NCBI GenBank assembly: GCA_963775085.1
Contig: CAVZHO010000011.1
Span: 308,966 to 372,965, forward strand
DNA: 64,000 bases
Direction of reading: 5' to 3'
From: JAAFIP01 sp963775085
GTDB taxonomy: Bacteria > Pseudomonadota > Gammaproteobacteria > Burkholderiales > Burkholderiaceae_C
Shown: piece after piece, positions 48,620-55,322 of the stretch
How the letters are laid out: each line of letters starts with the position of its first letter
Numbering within the stretch: position 1 is the first letter of the stretch
Translations under genes and position numbers: made by a program
Notes under the pieces: model-generated
What the model was told of the DNA's origin: nothing
Databases searched by the model: none
What the model saw: only the letters and a program-made list of their open reading frames with translations

Positions 48620-49597
48620 ATGCAACGCCGCACCACTTTGTCTGCCCTCTTGGGCGCACTCGCGCTTTGCGCACCGTTACTGGCCACCGCCCAAGCCCCC
48701 TGGCCATCGCGCGCTATCACCATGGTAGTGCCCTTCCCACCCGGCGGGCTGGCTGACATTGTGGCCCGACCGGTGGCCGAGGCGCTGTCGCGCGAGCTGG
48801 GGCACCCGGTGATTATTGAAAACAAGGCCGGTGCCGGTGGCGGCATCGGCATGGCCTACGCCGCCAAGGCCAAGCCCGATGGCTACACCGTGCTGCTGGC
48901 GCTGTCGTCCCTTACCGTCATCCCCGAGGCCGATGCCCTGCTGGGCCGCGCCCCCATGTTTAACCTGCCCGACCTGCGCCCCATCGCCCGCTTTACCGCC
49001 GACCCTACCGTGCTGGTAGTGCGCGCCGACGCGCCGTGGAAGAGTGTGCAGGACTTTGTGGCAGACGCTAAAAAACGCCCCGGCGTCATTAACTACGGCT
49101 CGTCCGGCAACTACGGCACCATGCATGTGCCCATGGAAATTTTGGCGCAAACCGCAGGCGTGAAGATGGCGCACATCCCTTTCACCGGCGCAGCCCCCGC
49201 CGTGGTGGCGCTGCTGGGCAGCCAGATCGACGCGGTATCGTCCGGCCCCGCCACCGTGCTGCAACACATCAAGGCCGGCAAGCTACGCGCCCTGGGCCAC
49301 TGGGGCAATGCGCCCTTGGCCTCGTTGCCTGACGTACCCAGCCTGAAAGATTCTGGCCAAAATGCCGAATACGCCCAGTGGTCCGGCCTGTTCATCCCGG
49401 CAGGCGTGCCCGAGCCCATCGCCCAGCGCCTGCGCGCAGCGGCCAAAGTGGCGGCTGCGGATGCCAAGGTCAAAGAAATTATTGGCAATGCGGGAAGTCC
49501 GATCCAATATTTAGACGCGCCTGAGTTTGAGAAATACGTGCAGGCAGATTCCAAACGCATGGTCGATGTGGTCAAGCGTATTGGGCGTTTGGATTAA
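48620..49597 (+). CDS. TctC/Bug-family periplasmic solute receptor
   Basis: This 325-residue Bug protein has a signal peptide (~1-25, ending ATAQAP), ITMVVPFPPGGLADIVARPV at the mature start, VIIENKAGAGGGIGMAYAAKAKPDGY and the C-terminal AGSPIQYLDAPEFEKYV. It binds a carboxylate in the periplasm. No TctAB genes are adjacent, so it is an orphan receptor. It is divergent from the FAH-family gene. A family B palindrome and a second Bug gene follow. Confidence 0.92.
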   Translation: MQRRTTLSALLGALALCAPLLATAQAPWPSRAITMVVPFPPGGLADIVARPVAEALSRELGHPVIIENKAGAGGGIGMAYAAKAKPDGYTVLLALSSLTVIPEADALLGRAPMFNLPDLRPIARFTADPTVLVVRADAPWKSVQDFVADAKKRPGVINYGSSGNYGTMHVPMEILAQTAGVKMAHIPFTGAAPAVVALLGSQIDAVSSGPATVLQHIKAGKLRALGHWGNAPLASLPDVPSLKDSGQNAEYAQWSGLFIPAGVPEPIAQRLRAAAKVAAADAKVKEIIGNAGSPIQYLDAPEFEKYVQADSKRMVDVVKRIGRLD

Positions 49598-49610
49598 TTC
49601 GTATGAAGAT

Positions 49611-49737
49611 AGGTAACGCGAAAAGCGCAAAAATTACGCAAAAAACGCTAAAAATATAAAAAAAATGCTGTGTGTTCTGTTTTTTTAATGAATTTTTCTG
49701 CGTTTTTTGCGTAGTTTTTGCGTTTTCAGCGTTACCT
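49611..49737. repeat. A/T-rich imperfect palindrome (family B), copy 3
   Basis: The outer ends AGGTAACGC and GCGTTACCT are exact inverted copies, identical to copy 1. Inside are repeated GCAAAAA/ACGC units and their complements. It occupies the gap between two tandem Bug receptor genes. Confidence 0.85.
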
Positions 49738-49778
49738 CCCTATCCCCTGATTCACAACCTCTTTGAAACTACTCTATC

Positions 49779-50771
49779 ATGACAATTCAACATGCATTTA
49801 AGGCTGTAGCCCAATCAATCATAGCGCAAGCAGCTATTTTATTGGTGGCGTGCAGTGCATCAGCGTTCGCCCAAAGCTACCCCACCCGCCCCGTCAAAAT
49901 AGTCGTCCCCTTCGCCGCAGGTGGCCCGGCGGACAACTACGCACGTTTCATGGCGCAGCGTTTGCAGGAAACCTTGGGCCAGTCCTTCGTGGTGGACAAC
50001 AAGCCCGGTGGCGGCTCGGTCATTGGTACCGACCTGGCGGCCAAAGCACCCGCTGACGGCTACACCCTGCTGCTCATGTCCAACACCCACACCGCCAACG
50101 AAACCCTGTTGCAAAACAAGCCCTTCGCCTTGATGCGCGACTTTATCGCGGTAGCACCCATCAACTATTCCGACCTGGTGTTGGTCGCCAACCCCGCCGT
50201 GCCCGAGAGCAAACTGGCCGACTTGATCAAGCGCGCCAAAACCCAGCCCGGCAAAATCAACTACGCCTCCAGCGGCCCCGGCACGCCCTACCACATGGCC
50301 GGCGAGCTGTTCAAAAGCATGGCAGGCATTTACCTGGTGCACATCCCGTACCGGGGCAGCTCGGGCGCACGCACGGATGTGATTGGCGGCCAGGTGGACA
50401 TCATGTTTGACGCAGTCACCACCATGACCGAGCAAATCCGCGCAGGCAAGGTCAAGGCCCTGGCCACCACCGGCAAAACCCGCTCTGCCGTGCTGCCCGA
50501 CGTACCCACGATGGCCGAGGCCGGTGTACCCGGCTACGAAGCCACCATCTGGCTCGGCCTGATGGCCCCCAAAGGCACGCCCAAAGAGGTGGTGACCCGT
50601 TTGAACGAGGCTGTGAGCAAAATCGCCAACCAGCCTGACGTGAAGCAGCAGTGGACCAAGCAAGGTGCGGTAGCGATGGTAATGAGCCCCGAGGTGTTTG
50701 ACAAATACGCCCGCGACGACATTGCCAAGTGGGAAAAAGTCATTAAGACGGCGGGCATCAAAGCAGATTAA
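49779..50771 (+). CDS. TctC/Bug-family periplasmic solute receptor
   Basis: This 330-residue Bug protein has a signal peptide (~1-30, ending AFAQS), YPTRPVKIVVPFAAGGPADN at the mature start, VVDNKPGGGSVIGTDLAAKAPADGY and IPYRGSSGARTDVIGGQVDIMFD. It is a second orphan receptor in tandem with the previous one. The coding region for its signal peptide includes a partial family A repeat arm (AAGCAGCTATTTTATTGGTG), again suggesting repeat sequence in an export signal. Confidence 0.92.
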   Translation: MTIQHAFKAVAQSIIAQAAILLVACSASAFAQSYPTRPVKIVVPFAAGGPADNYARFMAQRLQETLGQSFVVDNKPGGGSVIGTDLAAKAPADGYTLLLMSNTHTANETLLQNKPFALMRDFIAVAPINYSDLVLVANPAVPESKLADLIKRAKTQPGKINYASSGPGTPYHMAGELFKSMAGIYLVHIPYRGSSGARTDVIGGQVDIMFDAVTTMTEQIRAGKVKALATTGKTRSAVLPDVPTMAEAGVPGYEATIWLGLMAPKGTPKEVVTRLNEAVSKIANQPDVKQQWTKQGAVAMVMSPEVFDKYARDDIAKWEKVIKTAGIKAD

Positions 50772-50777
50772 GTGCTG

Positions 50778-50812
50778 TTGTATCCGTTCGGCCTGAGCCT
50801 GTCGAAGGCCTC
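50778..50812 (+). repeat. Short dispersed repeat with GAGCCTGTCGAAGG
   Basis: CCGTTCGGCCTGAGCCTGTC then GAAGGCC resembles a repeat I know as CGACAGGCTCAG...CGAACGG, common between genes in many proteobacteria. It lies between the Bug gene and the ModA-like gene. Confidence 0.6.
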
Positions 50813-50829
50813 ACACAAAAATTAGATTT

Positions 50830-51528
50830 ATGACCACTCTCCACATCCTTAGCGGCGGCGCCGCCTACGGCCTCGTATCTAGGCTCGAAGCACAATTTAA
50901 AGAAGCTAGCGGCTGCACCCTGGCAGGCACCTACAGCGCCGTCGGCGTGATGCGCGACCAGCTGCTCGCGGGCGCACCCTGCGACGTGGTCATCCTCAGC
51001 GCCGCTCTCATCGCCCAGCTAGAAGCCAGCGGCCACGTAGTAGCCGGCAGCGCCCGCGACCTGGGCAAGGTGAGCACCGGTGTCGCCGTCAAAGTCGGCA
51101 GCCCGCGGCCCCTGGTGAGTTCGCCGCTCCAGCTCAAGTCCGCCCTGCTAGCGGCCAGCGGCATCTACTTCCCCGACCCCATCAAAGCCACCGCAGGCAT
51201 CCACTTCATGAACGTAATGAAGCAGTTGGGCATTGACGCAGAAGTTGCATCGCGCCTGCGCCCCTACCCCAACGGCGCCACTGCCATGGCCGAGATGGCC
51301 AAGTGCCCCGAGCCCGGCTTGATCGGCTGTACCCAGGTGACCGAGATTTTGTATACCCCGGGTGTGAACTTGATAGCCGTGTTGCCTAAAGAGTTTGAGC
51401 TGGCTACGGTGTACACGGCGGCTGTGAGCAGCAAGGCGGCTAACTCATCGCAGGCTGCCGCGTTGGTGGCATTGCTCAGCAGCAAAGATGCGGCGGCCCT
51501 GCGCCTCGCGGGTGGGTTTGACGACTGA
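50830..51528 (+). CDS. ModA-like substrate-binding-fold protein lacking a signal peptide
   Basis: This 232-residue protein has the type 2 periplasmic-binding fold of molybdate-binding ModA: LHILSGGAAYGLVSRLEAQF, GAPCDVVILSAALIAQLEASG and the C-terminal LLSSKDAAALRLAGGFD. No signal peptide precedes the first strand, and no modB or modC follows. It could be a cytoplasmic sensor-like binding protein, or the start could be mis-set, but no upstream hydrophobic region exists in frame. It is the third binding-protein gene in a row. Confidence 0.82.
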   Translation: MTTLHILSGGAAYGLVSRLEAQFKEASGCTLAGTYSAVGVMRDQLLAGAPCDVVILSAALIAQLEASGHVVAGSARDLGKVSTGVAVKVGSPRPLVSSPLQLKSALLAASGIYFPDPIKATAGIHFMNVMKQLGIDAEVASRLRPYPNGATAMAEMAKCPEPGLIGCTQVTEILYTPGVNLIAVLPKEFELATVYTAAVSSKAANSSQAAALVALLSSKDAAALRLAGGFDD

Positions 51529-51721
51529 GGTAGGCAAAGCAGCGTATTGTCTAGGCCAAAGCACACTACAGGCGAAAGGGCGCTGATACCTGTCGGATAG
51601 TGCGCTAAGCGAATAGCCCATAATTAGTCGATAACGTCAATCACTAACCCATGCCTTCATTTAAGTTCACTTACATCGGCAAACCGTTCGCCCCGGCCTT
51701 GTTTGCCAGTGCATCGACAAT
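51529..51721 (+). promoter_or_regulatory. Upstream region of the RhuM-like gene
   Basis: This is a 193-bp gap. It contains a 24-codon open frame (51651-51725, beginning MPSFKFTYIGKPF) whose stop overlaps the RhuM ATG (ATGA). It may be a leader peptide or the tail end of a lost gene. No recognised operator is seen. Confidence 0.3.
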
Positions 51722-52744
51722 ATGAGCGCCATAATCCTTTACACCACGGAAGATGGCATAAGCCGCATTCAACTGCGTGCCAAAGATCGAACTGTTTGGC
51801 TTTCTCAGCGGGAAATGGCGGAGTTGTTTGACGTTAGCGCGGACAACATCGGCCTGCACCTGAAAAACCTGTACGAGGACGAGGAGCTGACCAGGGAGGC
51901 AACTACCGAGGAATCCTCGGTAGTTCAAACCGAGGGTAGCCGCGAAGTCCAGCGCACGCTCACGCTCTATAACCTGGTAGCCATTTTGGCCGTGGGCTAC
52001 CGAGTGCGTTCGCCACGTGGCGTACAGTTCCGACGCTGGGCATCCACCGTCCTGAAGGAATACCTGCTCAAGGGCTTCGTGATGGACGATGAGCGATTGA
52101 AGAACCCGGATGGTGGCTCGGATTATTTTGACGAGATGCTGGCCCGCATTCGTGACATCCGCGCCTCCGAAAAGCGATTTTACCAAAAAGTGCGCGACCT
52201 GTTCGCGCTCAGCACCGATTACGACAAGACGGACGAGGCCACCCAGACCTTCTTTGCCACGGTGCAAAACCATTTGCTCTACGCCGTCACCCAAAAAACC
52301 GCTGCCGAGCTCATCACCGCACGCGCCAATCGCAACGATGCTAACTTTGGTCTCCTGCATTGGAAGGGCGCGCAAGTGCGCAAGCAAGACATTCTGGTTG
52401 CCAAGAATTACCTGAGCGAAGATGAAATTGACACCCTAAATCGGTTGGTGGTCATCTTTCTGGAAACGGCCGAACTGCGGACCAAGAGCCGCCAAGAAAT
52501 TCGTATGGGGTTTTGGCGGAAAAACGTGGACCAAATTATCAGATCCAACGGCTTCCCCCTGCTCGGTCATGCAGGTCACGAGGCAGGTTCCATTAGCCAT
52601 GCGCAAATGGAGAGCACCACGAGTGCCCTCTATCTCGACTACGACCAGCGTCGCAAAAAGCAGGAGGCATTGGAAGCCCACATCCAAGACGAGGTTGATT
52701 TAAAAGCCTTGGAAAACAAAATCAAACGCCGCCCGAAAAAATGA
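51722..52744 (+). CDS. RhuM-family protein (virulence RhuM-like)
   Basis: This 340-residue member of the RhuM family has ILYTTEDGISRIQLRAKDRTVWLSQREMAELFDVSADNIGLHLKNLY (split) at its N-terminus, a helix-turn-helix-like domain, then RTLTLYNLVAILAVGYRVRSPRGVQFRRWA and an alpha-helical C-terminal half. RhuM proteins are often encoded on islands and beside toxin-antitoxin or restriction genes. The biochemical role is unknown; a Fic/death-on-curing-partner function has been suggested in general but is not shown here. A Lys-rich tail ends the protein. It begins an accessory stretch containing two pseudogenes. Confidence 0.88.
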   Translation: MSAIILYTTEDGISRIQLRAKDRTVWLSQREMAELFDVSADNIGLHLKNLYEDEELTREATTEESSVVQTEGSREVQRTLTLYNLVAILAVGYRVRSPRGVQFRRWASTVLKEYLLKGFVMDDERLKNPDGGSDYFDEMLARIRDIRASEKRFYQKVRDLFALSTDYDKTDEATQTFFATVQNHLLYAVTQKTAAELITARANRNDANFGLLHWKGAQVRKQDILVAKNYLSEDEIDTLNRLVVIFLETAELRTKSRQEIRMGFWRKNVDQIIRSNGFPLLGHAGHEAGSISHAQMESTTSALYLDYDQRRKKQEALEAHIQDEVDLKALENKIKRRPKK

Positions 52745-52791
52745 CCGAAAAAAATCCAAACAACCGGGCAAGATCTGCGATGTTTATCACG

Positions 52792-53355
52792 TTATGGCAA
52801 TAGCACTTTGATACCTTGCTTTGCATTGGCCTCAACTTCTAGCGGTGATTTTTCGTAGCCAATGGTACAAAGCTCAGTCAATATTTGCCGCACAAATTGC
52901 TGTCTGCCGAGTCAATCTTGTTAAGCCACATGCACGAGCGCATGCGCAACTACCGTTGGATCTCTTGCCCCTTGTGGCTTTATCAGAATCGCATAACCCA
53001 TCGTACGGCCTATCTCAAAACGAGAACCAATACCAAACCGCTTTGCTTCATTGAGCAAAATGGGCTTGGTAGGCATTGGAAAATTTCGCAACACCACCAC
53101 CCGAACACGCTCTGGATGAGCGGCTCCCAGTGCAATAGCTGTGCGCGTTTCGATCTGTGACAGTGGTCGACCTTGGGTCAGCAACTTTCCCTCAGATTTT
53201 TCATACCAAGCGAACGCTTTTGGAAGCAAGTTTTCTAGCTTCGAGACCTTGCTTTAATTCGCAGGTGGTTTAAGGTCGACCGTACTTCCCCCCGCATACA
53301 GGTTTTTAACTCCACCCATTAGCAGTGAGACCAATAACAACGCTGCGGCACGCAT
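52792..53355 (-). pseudogene. Exported small protein gene inactivated by three in-frame stop codons
   Basis: On the minus strand an uninterrupted 188-codon frame runs from ATG (53353-53355) to TAA (52792-52794), with three internal stops: TAA at 53254-53256, TAA at 52921-52923 and TGA at 52912-52914. The first ~22 residues look like a signal peptide (RAAALLLVSLLMGGV). The rest reads coherently, including a putative metalloprotease-like VVAHALVHVA and a tail QIYLTELC-like/TIGYEKSPLEVEANAKQG. CAA-to-TAA and CGA-to-TGA changes explain two of the stops. The frame is intact otherwise, so decay by point mutation is the simplest reading. I do not recognise the family. Confidence 0.7.
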
Positions 53356-53378
53356 TTTTACAGGCTTGCTTTGAGAAA

Positions 53379-53798
53379 TTACAGCGACACATAACTCGCA
53401 TACATCAGCGCAAGCGTTGCAAACACCGAAGTTGCCGCGCCAAGAATGTTAGCAATAAAAACCAGTTTCGCTGTCCACGGCCCTTTCCAGGCCAGGCCGC
53501 GATGGCCGATGACGGCCGCCAGCGGTAGTGAAACGCAAAACGCATAGGACGAGACGATCCACATCCACGAGATAAACCACTTGACTTGTGCTGTCACCGT
53601 AAATGCTGACAACAATGCTGCAACGGCAAACATCAGCATCGCGCTGAACGGCAGCGCGCTGTGCGCAAAACGCCAGGCCGTGACGATGTGTGCTGGGTGG
53701 TTTTGGTTGATCGCCCGGCCATACGGACTGCCGCACATGAGGCCGATGAATAAAACGATGGTGCCGTGAAAAGCAAGGTAGCGTGCAGAAGTGTCCAT
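53379..53798 (-). CDS. Small four-helix membrane protein of unknown function
   Basis: This 139-residue protein has about four hydrophobic helices (~8-25, 48-68, 75-98, 108-132). A conserved-looking HGTIVLFIGLMCGSPYG and a TAWRFAHSALPF segment resemble small membrane proteins distantly like styrene-oxide-isomerase-type families, but this is only a resemblance. It lies 23 bp upstream of the exported-protein pseudogene on the same strand and in the decaying accessory stretch, so the pair may once have formed an operon. Confidence 0.6.
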   Translation of the reverse strand: MDTSARYLAFHGTIVLFIGLMCGSPYGRAINQNHPAHIVTAWRFAHSALPFSAMLMFAVAALLSAFTVTAQVKWFISWMWIVSSYAFCVSLPLAAVIGHRGLAWKGPWTAKLVFIANILGAATSVFATLALMYASYVSL

Positions 53799-53858
53799 GG
53801 CTTGGAGTGTAGTGCCTATGCCTGGTTAGCCCACAGGGAACCCAGTGGTGCCGATGAT

Positions 53859-54153
53859 TCAACTCAACGCCTGCATTACCGCACGCGGGTTGCGATCAAT
53901 CACATTCAGCTATACCAGCGATGCCCCGCTGGGCGAGCGGTCGCTGTGCTCCCAGTGGCGCAGGGTGGCTACCGAGAAGTCAAAGCGGGCGGAAAATTGC
54001 TCTTTGATAAACCGAGGCGGTCGCGTAGCGCTGGCGCGTCGATTGTTTGAGGGTGGTACAGCTTAATCCCGGTTGGCTTGTTAGCGCGTTTGGCTTTGGC
54101 ATGGGCCATACTTTGCTCAGGCCTTGTCGGATACTTTCAAATGCTTGTGACAT
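53859..54153 (-). pseudogene. Broken NadS/HigA-like HTH antitoxin gene
   Basis: Starting at ATG 54151-54153 the minus strand reads MSQAFESIRQGLS, then continues in shifted frames as AHAKAKRANKPTGIKLYHPQ, then IKEQFSARFDFSVATLRHWE and DRSPSGASLV-stop-LNVIDRNPRAVMQALS. These pieces line up, in order, with a helix-turn-helix antitoxin of the NadS/HigA type. At least two single-base frameshifts (near 54110 and near 54005) and one TAG separate them. No partner RelE-type toxin is seen. Confidence 0.7.
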
Positions 54154-54298
54154 AGGTTGTTTCCTTGGCGATGGCGAGCATGGTGGTGTGTATCCTAATT
54201 AATTGGCGTAGATGTGCGTGCAGTTTGCCAACGAAAATACGCGTGAAGTGGTGGAATTTCGCCCACCTAGTGGTGGGATTTCCACCACATGAAGACGT
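54154..54298. other. Gap between the broken antitoxin and the LysR gene; inverted repeat at 54248-54288
   Basis: A ~19-bp imperfect inverted repeat, GTGGTGGAATTTCGCCCACC and GTGGTGGGATTTCCACCAC, occupies 54248-54288; each half is itself a small palindrome. It may be an operator or a remnant of a mobile end. Nothing else is recognised here. Confidence 0.45.
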
Positions 54299-55207
54299 TC
54301 ACACATCCAACCCCTTGCCCGAAAACAACCCTGCCATAGTTTTGCGCAGCCAGATGTTGCCTGCGTCCAGGTTGTAGCGCTCGTGCCAGTGCTGTTTGAC
54401 TTTGTAGGGGGGCAGCGGCACGGGGGGCTCCAGCACCTTCACGCGTTCTTGCTCGGCCAGCGCGTGGCCTAGCTGGCGGGGCACGATGACCAAAAACTCG
54501 GTTTGGGCAACGATGCGGGCTACTCCCAGAAAGCTGGGCACGCGCAGCACCACGCGGCGTTCCACTTTGTTTTTGGCCAGCACCCTGTCCACAATGGAAT
54601 GGCCGGTGCCGGACGACATGACCATGATGTGCCCTTCGTTGCTGAAGGCTTTGCGCGTGAGCTTGGCGCCAATGCGTGGGTGGGCGCTGGAGGCGAGGCA
54701 GACAAAGTCTTGCGCAAACAGGGCCTGCTGGTAAAACCCGGCCTCCAGATCGGGAGTAAAGCCCACGGCCAGATCGACCTCGCCAGACTCTAGCCTTTGG
54801 CGGCTGCCAGGGGAAATTTTTTCGGTTTCTATCACCAAGCCCGGCGCTGTGGTTTGCAGATGGTTAATAAGGCGCGGCAGCAGCACAATTTCGCTGATGT
54901 CGGTCATGCAGATGCGAAACTCGCGCTGGGCCTGCTGGGGCAAAAAGGCGCCAGTGGCACCGCGCGCTTTGTCCAGCCGTGTTAGCGCCTCCAGCACATC
55001 GGGGTAGATGCTTTGGGCGCGGGGTGTGGGCACCATGCCAGCCGATGTGCGGCAAAAAAGAGGGTCGTCAAAATGGCGGCGCAGCTTGGTCAAAACTATG
55101 CTGGCGCTGGCCTGCTCCATGCCCAGCGACTGCGCGGCGCGCGAGACGCTTTGGGTTTTATAGACCTCAACGAAAACACCGAGCCAATCTAAATCAAGCT
55201 TTGCCAT
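54299..55207 (-). CDS. LysR-family transcriptional regulator
   Basis: This 302-residue LysR regulator has an N-terminal winged HTH (FVEVYKTQSVSRAAQSLGMEQASASIVLTKLRRHFDDPLFCR, split) and a C-terminal two-subdomain effector-binding region (~95-295). It is divergent from mobA with 115 bp between starts, and the shared gap carries A/T-rich inverted and direct repeats suitable as LysR boxes. It is therefore the likely activator of the 3-hydroxybenzoate monooxygenase gene. Known MobR in Comamonas is MarR-type, so the regulator class differs here. Confidence 0.9.
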   Translation of the reverse strand: MAKLDLDWLGVFVEVYKTQSVSRAAQSLGMEQASASIVLTKLRRHFDDPLFCRTSAGMVPTPRAQSIYPDVLEALTRLDKARGATGAFLPQQAQREFRICMTDISEIVLLPRLINHLQTTAPGLVIETEKISPGSRQRLESGEVDLAVGFTPDLEAGFYQQALFAQDFVCLASSAHPRIGAKLTRKAFSNEGHIMVMSSGTGHSIVDRVLAKNKVERRVVLRVPSFLGVARIVAQTEFLVIVPRQLGHALAEQERVKVLEPPVPLPPYKVKQHWHERYNLDAGNIWLRKTMAGLFSGKGLDV

Positions 55208-55225
55208 GGGTGGCAGTGTAGCCCA

Positions 55226-55283
55226 CTATATTAAAAGCATATACGCTATATTTTAAAACTGGCTTTGACGATATAGTTTAAAT
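55226..55283. promoter_or_regulatory. Candidate LysR operators between the LysR gene and mobA
   Basis: Three related A/T-rich boxes occur: CTATATTAAAA (55226-55236), CTATATTTTAAAA (55246-55258) and, inverted, GATATAGTTTAAAT (55270-55283). The second and third form an inverted pair CTATAT...ATATAG with a ~19-bp spacing. This is typical architecture for LysR-controlled divergent promoters. Confidence 0.55.
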
Positions 55284-55322
55284 CTGCGACAGTCTGAAAC
55301 CATCACCCGAGAGAGACACAAA

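Noticed and set aside
52792..53355. Stop-codon readthrough or selenocysteine decoding of the three internal stops.
   Set aside because: Two different stop codons (TAA twice, TGA once), with no SECIS-like structure noticed and nearby decaying genes; mutation decay is simpler.
53859..54153. An intact toxin-antitoxin system.
   Set aside because: The antitoxin is frameshifted at least twice, and no toxin gene is found on either side.
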